In this document: positions 30,579 to 38,603 of the stretch, in pieces
Numbering within the stretch: position 1 is the stretch's first letter
Layout: each line of letters starts with the position of its first letter
NCBI RefSeq assembly: GCF_916619195.1
Contig: NZ_CAKAKL010000009.1
Span: forward strand, 62,001-126,000
Reading direction: 5' to 3'
DNA: 64,000 nucleotides
Source of the DNA: Inquilinus sp. Marseille-Q2685
GTDB lineage: Bacteria > Pseudomonadota > Alphaproteobacteria > DSM-16000 > Inquilinaceae
The notes under the pieces: generated by a model
What the model was told of the DNA's origin: nothing
Databases searched by the model: none
Seen by the model: the letters and a program-made list of their open reading frames with translations, nothing else
Program-made: the position numbers and the translations under genes

Positions 30579-31340
30579 ATGCTCTCCGACGGCGTCATCA
30601 TAGCGGAGCGCCTGTCCAAGCGCTTCCATCCCGGCGCCGCGCCCGCGGTCGACGGCATCTCCTTCGTGGTGCCGCGCGGCTCGACCGTCGCCCTCCTGGG
30701 CGGCAACGGCGCCGGCAAGACCACCACGATCTCGATGCTGCTCGGCCTGCTGCTGCCGTCCGGCGGCCGCATCACCGTGCTCGGCCACGACATGGCGCGG
30801 GACCGCTGGGCCGTCCTGCCCCGGATGAACTTCTCCAGTCCCTATGTCGATCTGCCGCACCGGCTGACGGTGCGCGAGAACCTGGCGGTCTACGCCCGGC
30901 TCTACGGCGTGCGCGACCGCCGCCGCCGCATCGCCGAGCTGGCCGAGCTGCTGGACCTGACCGGATTCCTCGACCGGGCGTCCGGCAAATTGTCGGCCGG
31001 GCAAAAGACCCGGGTGGCGCTGGCCAAGGCGCTGGTCAACGCGCCGGAGCTGCTGCTGCTGGACGAGCCGACCGCCTCGCTCGACCCCGACACCGGCGAC
31101 TGGGTGCGCGGCATGCTGGAGCGCTACCGGGCCGAGCGCGGGGCGACCATCCTCCTGGCCAGCCACAACATGGACGAGGTCGAGCGGCTGAGCGACCAGG
31201 TGCTGATGATGAAGGCCGGCAGGATCGTCGACCAGGGCTCGCCCGACCACCTCATCGCCAAATACGGCCGCAGCGACCTCGAGGAGGTGTTCCTCGACAT
31301 CGCCCGCAGCCGCGGCGCGCTGGGCCAGGCGGCGCAATGA
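30579..31340 (+). CDS. ABC-2 type exporter, ATP-binding protein
   Basis: A 253-aa ATPase: Walker A GGNGAGKTT, a shortened signature KLSAGQKTRVALAKAL, Walker B LLLLDEPTASLDP and the H-loop ASHNMDEVERLS. Belongs to the multidrug/polysaccharide/Nod-factor-like export group. The substrate is unknown. ATG at 30579 chosen as MLSDGVIIAERLSKRF; an ATG at 30558 would overlap regB. The stop overlaps the permease start by four bases. Being divergent from regB, it could share redox-dependent regulation. Confidence 0.9.
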   Translation: MLSDGVIIAERLSKRFHPGAAPAVDGISFVVPRGSTVALLGGNGAGKTTTISMLLGLLLPSGGRITVLGHDMARDRWAVLPRMNFSSPYVDLPHRLTVRENLAVYARLYGVRDRRRRIAELAELLDLTGFLDRASGKLSAGQKTRVALAKALVNAPELLLLDEPTASLDPDTGDWVRGMLERYRAERGATILLASHNMDEVERLSDQVLMMKAGRIVDQGSPDHLIAKYGRSDLEEVFLDIARSRGALGQAAQ

Positions 31341-32182
31341 CCGGCGGCGCCATGAGCGGGACCCACGCTTCTCCGCCCGCCCTGCGCGGCTCCGCCGGCG
31401 GCCGGATCGCCGCGGTGATGCTGCGCCACCTCTACATCCTGCGCGGCTCGATCCCGCGGCTGATCGAGCTCGCCTACTGGCCCACCGTGCAGATGGTGGT
31501 CTGGGGCCTGATCACCGAGAGCCTGGCGCCGGCGATGAACTGGCAGGCCCAGGCCGCGGGCGTGCTGATCTCGGCGGTGCTGCTGTGGGACCTGCTGTTC
31601 CGGGCCCAGCTCGGCATGTCGATCTCCTTCCTCGAGGAGATGTGGAGCCGCAATCTCGGCCATCTCTTCGTCAGCCCGCTGCGGCCCTGGGAATGGGTGG
31701 CGTCGCTGATGGCGATGAGCCTGATCCGCACCCTGGTCGGGGTGGTGCCGGCGGCGCTGCTGGCGATCCTGCTGTACCACTGGAACATCTTCTCGCTCGG
31801 CCTGCCGCTGCTGGCCTTCTTCGTCAACCTGATCGTCACCGGCTGGGCCGTGGCGCTGGTCGTGCTGGCGCTGATCCTGCGCTACGGCATGGGGGCGGAG
31901 GGGCTGGCCTGGGCCATCGTCTTCGCCATCTCGCCGATCAGCGCGATCTACTATCCGGTCTCGGTGCTGCCCGGCTGGCTGCAATGGGTGGCCCTGGCGC
32001 TGCCGCCGGCCCATGTGTTCGAGGGCATGCGCGGCCTGCTGCACGGCCAGGGCTTCGCCATGGCCCATTTCCTCGCCGCGGCCGGCCTCAACGTGATCTG
32101 GCTCGGCCTCGGCTGCGCCGCCTTCCTCCGGGGCTTCCGCACCGCGCGCAACCGCGGCTCGCTGCTGCAGCAGGGGGAGTAG
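31337..32182 (+). CDS. ABC-2 type transport permease
   Basis: A 281-aa inner-membrane protein with about six membrane segments, partner of the upstream ATPase (ATGA overlap). The conserved ABC-2 region is seen as FAISPISAIYYPVSVLPGWLQWVALALPPAHVFEGMR near the C-terminus. Exports an unknown small molecule, lipid or glycan. Ends 10 bp from the convergent exoD gene. Confidence 0.88.
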   Translation: MTGGAMSGTHASPPALRGSAGGRIAAVMLRHLYILRGSIPRLIELAYWPTVQMVVWGLITESLAPAMNWQAQAAGVLISAVLLWDLLFRAQLGMSISFLEEMWSRNLGHLFVSPLRPWEWVASLMAMSLIRTLVGVVPAALLAILLYHWNIFSLGLPLLAFFVNLIVTGWAVALVVLALILRYGMGAEGLAWAIVFAISPISAIYYPVSVLPGWLQWVALALPPAHVFEGMRGLLHGQGFAMAHFLAAAGLNVIWLGLGCAAFLRGFRTARNRGSLLQQGE

Positions 32183-32192
32183 GCGCGCCCTG

Positions 32193-32786
32193 CTAGAAGA
32201 ATCCCCGCACCCAGCCCAGCTCACCCATCGTCTGCCAGACGGCGCCGGCGGCGATGGCGAGCAGCAGGGCGGAGGCCGCGAGGGCGACGCAGAGCAGGAT
32301 CCCGTCCTCCTCCAGATAGGCGATGGCGAGCAGGGCGATCGCCAGGGCGGGAGGGATGTTGCTCAGGGGGACCGGGGCCAGCAGCAGCACGCCGAGCAGC
32401 AGCACCACGAGGCCGACGCCGCGCTTGGTCGCCTCGAACGGCGTCGGCCAGCGCGGATGGATGAAGCCTTCGAGGGTGCGCAGCACCGTCGAGGCACGGC
32501 GGAGGGTGCGCGTCAGCCCCTCGGTCCGCACGCTGCGCCCGGCGACGCGGCGGGGAAAGGCCGGTCCGGCATGGCCCAGCATCATCTGCACCGCCAGGAT
32601 GGCCAGCAGCGGGGCGACGACGGCGGATGCGCCCGGCATTGCCCCGAGCAGCGCCAGCAGCAGCATGACCAAGCCGAAAGAGCGGTCGCCCAGCCGGTCC
32701 ACCAGCCAGCCCAAGGTCACGCGCTCGGTATCGGCATCGCGCAGCAGGTCGTCGAGCAGGGCGGAGGTCGGGACTCGGGTCGTCAT
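32193..32786 (-). CDS. ExoD family membrane protein (paralogue 1)
   Basis: A 197-aa protein of the ExoD family, first linked to exopolysaccharide synthesis and alkaline tolerance in rhizobia. Cytoplasmic N-terminus (LLDDLLRDADTERVTLGWLVDRLGDRSFG) then hydrophobic segments including GLVMLLLALLGAMPG and LAPVPLSNIPPALAIALLAIAYLEEDG, the last typical of the family. A second, longer paralogue is at 62239-62919. The biochemical role of ExoD is unknown. Confidence 0.85.
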   Translation of the reverse strand: MTTRVPTSALLDDLLRDADTERVTLGWLVDRLGDRSFGLVMLLLALLGAMPGASAVVAPLLAILAVQMMLGHAGPAFPRRVAGRSVRTEGLTRTLRRASTVLRTLEGFIHPRWPTPFEATKRGVGLVVLLLGVLLLAPVPLSNIPPALAIALLAIAYLEEDGILLCVALAASALLLAIAAGAVWQTMGELGWVRGFF

Positions 32787-32931
32787 CTCGCCGGCAGGAT
32801 AGCCGAAGGCTCTGTTGCCGGCAGCCGATCCTGGCCCGGGTCTGCCCGCGGCCGGCAGCAGCCAGCGCAGCGCCTTCAGATCAGTGGTCGCCGGGGCAGG
32901 CGGGTCGGCGCCGCGCGATCGGCCGGCGCGC

Positions 32932-33243
32932 TCACGCCGCCAGCCCCAGCCCGGCCCGCGCGATCCGGCAGGCGTCGTCGCCCGGCACGCAGTCGCGGCA
33001 GACCACCGGCCGGTCGGCATAGACCGCGCAGCGGGGGGAGCGGCCGATCTCGCCCTCCAAGGCGGCGCAGCGGTCGCCGTCGCAGCGCATCACGTCATCG
33101 TCGCGATAGCGGCGGGGAACACGCTCGATCTCGGCCTCACTCTCGGTCCAGAATCGCGGCCAGTCGCGAGAGAAGGCGCAACAGGCGCCGCAGGCCTGGC
33201 AGTCGAACGCCGCGGCCCCGGCGCGGGACATCTCGTAGCCCAT
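32932..33243 (-). CDS. YkgJ family cysteine cluster protein
   Basis: A 103-aa Zn/Fe-binding cysteine-cluster protein. Eight cysteines in the usual order: CQACGACC near residue 17, then MRCDGDRCAALEGEIGRSPRCAVYADRPVVCRDC. Function unknown; members are proposed metal chelators or modifying enzymes. MGYEMSR is chosen as start, with Met5 possible. It follows the 81-aa gene by 11 bp on the same strand. Confidence 0.82.
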   Translation of the reverse strand: MGYEMSRAGAAAFDCQACGACCAFSRDWPRFWTESEAEIERVPRRYRDDDVMRCDGDRCAALEGEIGRSPRCAVYADRPVVCRDCVPGDDACRIARAGLGLAA

Positions 33244-33254
33244 CCCGGCCCCGG

Positions 33255-33500
33255 TCAGGCGCTGCGCCGCTTGCGCGGGGTGCGCTCCAGGGTGTCGGCG
33301 CCGCGCGGCACGTCGGAGAGATCGGTTTCGGGCACCATGCGCTCCTCGGTCCCGAGCACGCTGCGCACCCGGTAGAGCCGGCCGGAGGATTCGCTCGGGT
33401 AGTGGGCCACCACCGTGTAGGCGCCGGCGATGGCGGTGCTGGGGCTGGGTCGCCGCCAGATATAGACGGTGCTGCCCACGGCATATCGGTTGTCGGTCAT
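33255..33500 (-). CDS. Small conserved protein, unknown function
   Basis: An 81-aa beta-rich protein (YAVGSTVYIWRRP, GAYTVVAHYP, GRLYRVRSVLGTEERMVPETDL) with a basic tail. The pattern resembles small SH3-like proteins common in alphaproteobacteria, where this phrase often describes response to stress or RNA binding, but I cannot name a function. First gene of a probable pair with the YkgJ protein. Confidence 0.65.
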   Translation of the reverse strand: MTDNRYAVGSTVYIWRRPSPSTAIAGAYTVVAHYPSESSGRLYRVRSVLGTEERMVPETDLSDVPRGADTLERTPRKRRSA

Positions 33501-33871
33501 TCCAGCATTTCTGCGCCCGGCGGGGAGCGCGGTGAGGGGGCGGCCCGTCCATCGCGTCGCGGCCGGAACCGGCGGGACGCGCGTGATCGCAGGGGCGCTC
33601 CGTCGCCACGGGCACTCTGCGCATCGAGCCTCAATAAATCCTGAGAAAAAGCAGTTTAGAATGAATCCAGGATCGTGTCTGCAAAAATCGCCCGATACGG
33701 CGTTTCCAGATACATTTCAAGATGTCGTGGTGCCTGTCGCGGTTTGATTTTTCCGCGATCCTCTGGAAATTTGAAGGTTGCACGACCATGGCCGGTCATC
33801 TCGCAATATTATCTGGCCAAGACGGGGCCGCCGGGCCATGCTGGCCGGCGAACCGACAAGGACATCCGGAT
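33501..33871. other. Intergenic region without a recognisable gene
   Basis: Divergent promoter region between the 81-aa minus-strand gene and the plus-strand 71-aa gene. It includes an AT-richer stretch (about 33625-33790) compared with the rest of the window. Open frames here have no ribosome binding site or protein-like composition. Confidence 0.4.
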
Positions 33872-34087
33872 ATGACGGCAGGTGACATCCGCCTCTCGGC
33901 GCTGGGCAAGGACGTTGGATCCGCGAAGACGGCCGAGCGCCAGGCCCGCGAGGCGCGCCAGGACGCCGAACGCTATGCGCGGCGCGGCAACATGACCATG
34001 CATGCGATCTCGCTGCAGGCCGCCCGGGACCTCGAGGCCGCGGTCGCCGCCCATCGCGACGCCCCGGCGCCGAAGGAGCGCCGTTGA
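33872..34087 (+). CDS. Small charged helical protein
   Basis: A 71-aa hydrophilic protein (AERQAREARQDAERYARRGN, then a helical tail) with no membrane segment, probably largely alpha-helical. Not assignable. ATG at 33872 has AAGGA nine bases upstream; an upstream extension to 33722 looks non-coding. The following gene starts 35 bp later in the same direction. Confidence 0.55.
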   Translation: MTAGDIRLSALGKDVGSAKTAERQAREARQDAERYARRGNMTMHAISLQAARDLEAAVAAHRDAPAPKERR

Positions 34088-34122
34088 CCGCCAGGGCCGG
34101 CGCGGCGGGCCGGAGGAGACCG

Positions 34123-34380
34123 ATGGCGTTCTACAAGCTGTATCCCCGGGACTGGAACGACGAGAGCTGGCGCGGCGAGACCCGGTCCGTGCTGATCGTC
34201 CGGGCCGGGAGCGAGACGGAGGCGCGGGCCACGGCCAGCGCCTGGGACAGGCCCTCCGACCATGCCGAGCAGGCGCGGTGGTCGCAGCGCTGGACCTCGC
34301 CCGAGGTGACCCGCTGCAAGGAGCTGGCCGGGGACGGCGAGCCGGAGGTCCTCCTGGCCGGGCGGCGGCGCCGGCCGTGA
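34123..34380 (+). CDS. Small hypothetical protein
   Basis: An 85-aa protein beginning MAFYKLYPRDWNDESWRGE, with an AGSETEARATASAWD segment. The composition is globular and rich in Trp, and the strong CGGAGGAG site supports the start. I know of small proteins with this Trp/Arg pattern in alphaproteobacteria but no function. Likely an operon with the preceding 71-aa gene; ends convergently with the dehydratase gene. Confidence 0.6.
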   Translation: MAFYKLYPRDWNDESWRGETRSVLIVRAGSETEARATASAWDRPSDHAEQARWSQRWTSPEVTRCKELAGDGEPEVLLAGRRRRP

Positions 34381-34390
34381 CCTCGCGTCT

Positions 34391-35347
34391 CTAACCCTCC
34401 GCCAGAATCCGCCGCGCCACCGCCAGGTCGATGTTGCCGCCGGTCAGGATCAGGCCGACGCGCCGGCCCTGCATCCGCCCGCGCTCCTGCAGCAGCGCCG
34501 CCAGGGCGGCTGCGCCCGCGCCCTCGGCCAGGTTGTGGGTGTCGGTCCAGTACGCGCGCAGGGCGGCGGCGACCTCGTCGTCGGTGACCCGGACGATGCG
34601 GTCCGCGCCGGCCCGCACGATGGCGAAGGCCTCCGGGTCCGGCACCCGGCAGGCCATGCCGTCGGCGAAGGTGCGGGCGGTCTCGGTCGTCACCACGCGC
34701 CCGGCCTCGACCGATAGCGCCATCGCCGGTGCCTCGGTCGAGACCACGCCGACGATCCGGGTTTTCAGGCCCAAGAGGTCCCGGGTGCGGATCAGGCCGC
34801 TGATGCCCGACCCCATGCCGATCGGCACGTAGACGGTGTCGAGATCCTTGACCGCCCGGAACAGCTCCAGCGCATAGGTGGCGGCGCCGCGCATCAGGTC
34901 GGGGTGGAAGGCCGGCGCCATCTCCAGCCCGCGCGCCTCGGACAGATGCCTGGCATGGGCATAGGCCTCGTCGAAGTCGCTTCCATGCTCCACCAGATCG
35001 GCCCCGAAGGCGCGCATGGCGGCGTTCTTCTCCACCGAATTGCCGTGCGGCACCACCACGGTGACGGCCAGGCCGGTGCCACGGGCGGCGAAGGGCAGGC
35101 TCTGGCCGTGATTGCCGCGCGTCGCCGTGACGATGCCGCGGACATCCGGCCGGCGGCGGCGCAGCGCATCGATGAAGACCAGGCCGTTGCGCGCCTTGTA
35201 GGCGCCGATCGGGGTGTGGTTCTCGTGCTTGACCCAGACCTCGCAGCCGGTGCGCGCGGCCAAGAGCGGCCAGGCGAATTGCGGGGTCGGCGGCATGGTT
35301 GCATGCACCAGCCGGGCGGCATCCTCGAGGGCGGTCAGGTCGAACAT
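34391..35347 (-). CDS. Threonine dehydratase-like PLP enzyme
   Basis: Fold-type II PLP enzyme of 318 aa that eliminates water/ammonia from a hydroxy-amino acid. Schiff-base lysine in HTPIGAYKARNGL; the substrate loop TRGNHGQSLPFAA; the phosphate-binding glycine loop GMGSGISG. It lacks a C-terminal ACT domain, so it is the short catabolic form. Start at MFDLTALEDAARL; 12 codons of extension are less likely. Divergent from a MocR regulator with one operator between, as seen for locally controlled catabolic enzymes. EutB of ectoine breakdown belongs to the same family, but no other ectoine gene is present. Confidence 0.87.
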   Translation of the reverse strand: MFDLTALEDAARLVHATMPPTPQFAWPLLAARTGCEVWVKHENHTPIGAYKARNGLVFIDALRRRRPDVRGIVTATRGNHGQSLPFAARGTGLAVTVVVPHGNSVEKNAAMRAFGADLVEHGSDFDEAYAHARHLSEARGLEMAPAFHPDLMRGAATYALELFRAVKDLDTVYVPIGMGSGISGLIRTRDLLGLKTRIVGVVSTEAPAMALSVEAGRVVTTETARTFADGMACRVPDPEAFAIVRAGADRIVRVTDDEVAAALRAYWTDTHNLAEGAGAAALAALLQERGRMQGRRVGLILTGGNIDLAVARRILAEG

Positions 35348-35416
35348 GGGTCGGCGTTCCGATGGCGGGATTGACCCCAGCATCGGCGGAGCGGATTGTG
35401 TGGGTCAACGAAGACA

Positions 35417-35431
35417 TTGTCTGGCAGACAA
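35417..35431. promoter_or_regulatory. Probable MocR operator
   Basis: Perfect palindrome TTGTCTG-G-CAGACAA between the divergent dehydratase and MocR genes, ending 2 bp before the MocR start codon, where binding would block its own expression. Confidence 0.6.
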
Positions 35432-35433
35432 GA

Positions 35434-36801
35434 ATGTGGGTGCCGAGCCTGGCGGGGCGCAGCCCGGTGCGCTATCTCGCCATCGTCGAGGCGCTGGCCG
35501 ACGCCATCGCCGCCGGCGAGCTGCGGCCCGGCGAGCGCCTGCCGACCCATCGCGATCTGGCCTGGAAGCTCGGTCTGAACGTCAGCACCGTGACCCAGGC
35601 GTATCGCGAGGCGGCGCGGCGCCACCTCGTATCGGGCGAGGTCGGGCGCGGCACCTATGTGCTGGCGGCCAGCCGCGAGGCGGTGCTGTTCGGCCTCAAG
35701 GCGGCGGTGCCGGGCGCGCCGGCGCCGATCGACCTGTCGACCAACGTCCCGGCGGTCGACCCGGACAGCGCCGACCTCGCCGCCGTCCTGGCCGCGGTCG
35801 CCGCCGAGGGCCGGATCGACGCCGCCCTGGCCTATCACCCGCCGGCGCTGCTGCAGCGGGCCGGGATCGCCGGCGCCGCCTGGCTGGCCGCCCGCGGGCT
35901 GCATCTCAGGCCCGCCGATGTGGTGCCCTGCGCCGGGGCCCAGGCGGCGCTGACCGCGGTGCTGCTGCAGCTCTGCGCCCCCGGCGACCCGGTGCTGGTC
36001 GAGGAGCTGGCCTTCCCGGGCCTGAAGGCGGCGGCGCGCTGGCTGCGCCTGCCGCTGCACGGCGTCGCCATGGATGGCGAGGGCGTGCTGCCCGAGGCGT
36101 TGGACCGCGCCGTCCGCGCCACCGGCGCCCGGGTCGCGGTGCTGGTGCCGAACCTGCAGAACCCGACCGGCGCGGTGATGGGGCCGGCGCGGCAGGCCGA
36201 GATCGCATCGGTCGCCCGCCGCCGCGGGCTGTGGCTGGTCGAGGACGACGCCTATGGCGCGCTGACCGACCGGCCGCCGCTGGTGGCGCTGGCGCCGGAG
36301 CGCGGCGTGCTGGTCACCAGCCTGTCCAAGACCGTGGCGGCCGGGCTGCGCTTTGGCCTGGTCGCCGGGGCCTGCGCCCCGGTGCGGGATCTGGCCGGGC
36401 AGATCCACGCCACCAGCTGGCCGCTGGCGCCGCTGATGGGCGAGGTCGCCTGCCGCTGGATCGAGGACGGCACCGCCGCCCGGCGCCTGGCCTGGCAGCG
36501 GGCGGAGATCGCGGCCCGGCACGCCCAGGCCCGCCGCGCCCTGCCCGGGCTGGTGCCGCCGGGCCGGGCTGCCAGCCCGCATCTCTGGCTGCCGCGGGAC
36601 GGCGATGCCGCCGCGGCCCGCTGCCTCGCCGCCGGGGTCGAGGTGGTGGCCGCCGATGTCTTCGCGGTGACGCGCGAAGCGCCGCAGGGCCTGCGGCTCA
36701 GCCTTGCCGCCGCAGGCAGCCGGGCCGAGCTGGCGGAGGCGCTGGCGCGCGTGCAAGGCGTTCTGAGCGATCCGAGCCTGTCCGAGACCGCGCTGGCGTG
36801 A
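35434..36801 (+). CDS. MocR-type regulator: GntR helix-turn-helix fused to an aminotransferase domain
   Basis: A 455-aa fusion. Residues about 10-75 form a GntR winged helix (YLAIVEALADAIAAGELRPGERLPTHRDLAWKLGLNVSTVTQAYREA). The remainder is a class I aminotransferase fold with the PLP lysine in VLVTSLSKTVAAGLRFGLV and the Asp of VEDDAYG. MocR proteins use PLP or an amino-acid aldimine as signal. ATG 35434 is preferred; earlier starts would run into the divergent gene. Likely regulates the dehydratase and itself through 35417-35431. Confidence 0.88.
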   Translation: MWVPSLAGRSPVRYLAIVEALADAIAAGELRPGERLPTHRDLAWKLGLNVSTVTQAYREAARRHLVSGEVGRGTYVLAASREAVLFGLKAAVPGAPAPIDLSTNVPAVDPDSADLAAVLAAVAAEGRIDAALAYHPPALLQRAGIAGAAWLAARGLHLRPADVVPCAGAQAALTAVLLQLCAPGDPVLVEELAFPGLKAAARWLRLPLHGVAMDGEGVLPEALDRAVRATGARVAVLVPNLQNPTGAVMGPARQAEIASVARRRGLWLVEDDAYGALTDRPPLVALAPERGVLVTSLSKTVAAGLRFGLVAGACAPVRDLAGQIHATSWPLAPLMGEVACRWIEDGTAARRLAWQRAEIAARHAQARRALPGLVPPGRAASPHLWLPRDGDAAAARCLAAGVEVVAADVFAVTREAPQGLRLSLAAAGSRAELAEALARVQGVLSDPSLSETALA

Positions 36802-36817
36802 GTCGGCTGGTGGTGGT

Positions 36818-36870
36818 TTCGAGAACCGGCGCGCAGCGCACGTTTGGTGCGTGAGCACCGGAAGCTTCGA
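36818..36870. terminator. Imperfect hairpin between convergent genes
   Basis: TTTCGAG...CCGG...GCGCAC on the left and GGTGCGT...CCGG...CTTCGAG on the right can pair in blocks (TCGA, CCGG, GCGCAC/GTGCGT). Located between the MocR stop and the convergent LEA lipoprotein gene. Could be a terminator or an unrelated repeat. Confidence 0.3.
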
Positions 36871-36913
36871 GTCCGCCATCAGACGGCCGCGCCAGTAGCG
36901 GTATCGGACAGGC

Positions 36914-37411
36914 TCAGAACGGCAGCAGCGAATCCCTCAGCGTGTCGCGCAGCGAGAACACCGTGCCCTCGTCGCGGTAGGGGATCTGGCGGCCGGCGCT
37001 CAGGAACACGCCTTCGACCTGCCATTTCAGCTCGCCGCGGCGGCCGATCGTGGCCAGCTGGTCGACCAGGCCGAGGCCGGAGCCGCGCATCGGCACCGAT
37101 ACCTCGCGCTCGCCATGCGCCGGCAGCAGGAAGGCCCGGTCGGTCCGGCCGCTGCCGAACTCTCGCCCGTTCATCTCGATCGCCGCGGTCATGGCGTCGA
37201 CCTGCAACCCGGTGCCGGCCTGTTCCTCGACCCGCAGCAGCGCCTCCCAGCGCTGCTCGAACATGGTCGCGTCCAGGGGCCGCAGGTCGATGATGCGGAC
37301 CCGCGGCGGCGGCGGCCCGGCGAAGGGCGCCCCGCAGGCGGCGAGGGCGCCTGCCGGCAGGAGGGCGAGGAGGGCGCGGCGGTCGATCGGTCGGCGTGTG
37401 GGTCGGCTCAT
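36914..37411 (-). CDS. LEA type 2 family lipoprotein
   Basis: A 165-aa lipoprotein: basic N-terminus with RR, hydrophobic core, lipobox LAAC with the lipidated Cys at about residue 26, then a single late-embryogenesis-abundant type 2 (WHy) beta-sandwich domain (VRIIDLRPLDATMFEQRWEALLRVEEQ...GLQVDAMTAAIEMNGREFGSG). Such proteins sit in the membrane and are tied to desiccation and stress tolerance, though without defined biochemistry. Confidence 0.8.
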   Translation of the reverse strand: MSRPTRRPIDRRALLALLPAGALAACGAPFAGPPPPRVRIIDLRPLDATMFEQRWEALLRVEEQAGTGLQVDAMTAAIEMNGREFGSGRTDRAFLLPAHGEREVSVPMRGSGLGLVDQLATIGRRGELKWQVEGVFLSAGRQIPYRDEGTVFSLRDTLRDSLLPF

Positions 37412-37511
37412 GGTCCTCGAGGCTCGGCGGCGAATCTGTCAGCGACATGGCATCGGCGCCGACGCTCGGCTAGCCTCGCACCATCGCGTCACGCTGCTCG
37501 GGGGAGGCATC

Positions 37512-38033
37512 ATGGCACCGACCGACCGTCCGTCCTGCATCGCGCATTGGACCGAGATCGAAGGGCCGGACGACCACCATTATCGCGGCGACGACGAGCT
37601 GCTCAGCATCGGCGCGCCCTTCGGCCGGCATTTCGGCCTGACCCGCATCGGCATCCATCACGAGCGGCTGCCGCCCGGCCGCCGCACCTCCTACCCGCAT
37701 GCCGAGAGCCATGAGGAGGAGTTCGTCTACGTCCTCGAGGGCACGCCGGACGCTTGGCTCGACGGCGTGCTGCACCGTCTCGGGCCCGGGGACGCGGTCG
37801 GCTTCCCGGCCGGCACCGGCCAGTGCCACACCTTCATCAACAACACCGAGGCCGAGGTGCGCCTGCTGGTGGTCGGCGAGGCGCCGAAGCCGGAGAACCG
37901 CATCATCTATCCGCGTAACCCGGAGCGGAAGCCGATGCGCTCCGACTGGTGGGACGACGCGCCGGCCCGCCCGATGGGCGACCATGACGGCCTGCCGGAC
38001 AAGGTCCGGGCCCGGCGGGCGGGGAAGGGATAA
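37512..38033 (+). CDS. Cupin domain protein (anti-sigma ChrR-like or sugar-metabolism type)
   Basis: A 173-aa single cupin with intact motif 1 (SYPHAESHEEEFVYVLEGTP, His, His and Glu ligands) and motif 2 (LGPGDAVGFPAGTGQCHTFINNT). A C-terminal tail follows (ENRIIYPRNPERKPMRSDWWDD), a feature of a common group annotated as cupin 2 conserved barrel protein. Reaction unknown. The start ATG has GGGGGAGG upstream. Confidence 0.85.
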   Translation: MAPTDRPSCIAHWTEIEGPDDHHYRGDDELLSIGAPFGRHFGLTRIGIHHERLPPGRRTSYPHAESHEEEFVYVLEGTPDAWLDGVLHRLGPGDAVGFPAGTGQCHTFINNTEAEVRLLVVGEAPKPENRIIYPRNPERKPMRSDWWDDAPARPMGDHDGLPDKVRARRAGKG

Positions 38034-38042
38034 GGGCAGGCC

Positions 38043-38396
38043 CTACTCCCCCATCGTCGGCTGCTCGCGCACCTCGATGCTGCCCATGGCCGCCATCGGC
38101 GAGGTCGACGCGATGGCGACCGCCTCGTCCATGTCGCGGGCCTCGATCAGCATGAAGCCGCCGACATGCTCCTTGGTCTCGGCATAGGGGCCGTCGGTGA
38201 CCGAGGGCCTGTCGCCGCGGCGCCGCACGATCCGGGCGGTCTCCGGCTCGGCCAGCGGGCCGCAGTCGATGAGATGGCCGCTGCGGCGGAGCTCGTCGTC
38301 ACCGGCCATGCAGCGGCGCGTCAGGTCGCGGCCTTGCTCGGGCGACAGCCGGCCGATCAGGGCGCGGTCGACATGGACGATCAGCAGGTAGCGCAT
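38043..38396 (-). CDS. YciI family protein
   Basis: A 117-aa YCII-related (DGPF-type) protein: RYLLIVHVD, then the SVTDGPYAETKEHVGGFMLIEARDMDEAVAIA core that defines the family. Often linked to ECF sigma factors, but none is adjacent here. Function unproven; the ferredoxin-like alpha+beta fold has a conserved His-Asp pair in some members. Confidence 0.9.
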   Translation of the reverse strand: MRYLLIVHVDRALIGRLSPEQGRDLTRRCMAGDDELRRSGHLIDCGPLAEPETARIVRRRGDRPSVTDGPYAETKEHVGGFMLIEARDMDEAVAIASTSPMAAMGSIEVREQPTMGE

Positions 38397-38603
38397 CCCG
38401 GGCCTCCTTCGGTTCCGCTCCTGGTCGTCCGGCAGGGACCGGGATCGACATCGCAGGACCGGAAACCGAAGCAGGATACGCCCGGTTACAATAATTCCTC
38501 ACTGCGGCAACGCTGGGACATACGCCAGCCCATTTTCCCGGCTATAAAAGCCCGCTCGCCGCCCGGTCAGCACGGGCCCTTCATCCGGACCCGGAGCGGA
38601 CCC

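Noticed and set aside
34391-36801. Ectoine/hydroxyectoine utilisation (eutB-enuR) assignment
   Set aside because: Dehydratase plus MocR is suggestive, but no ectoine hydrolase, transporter or other eut/doe gene is adjacent.
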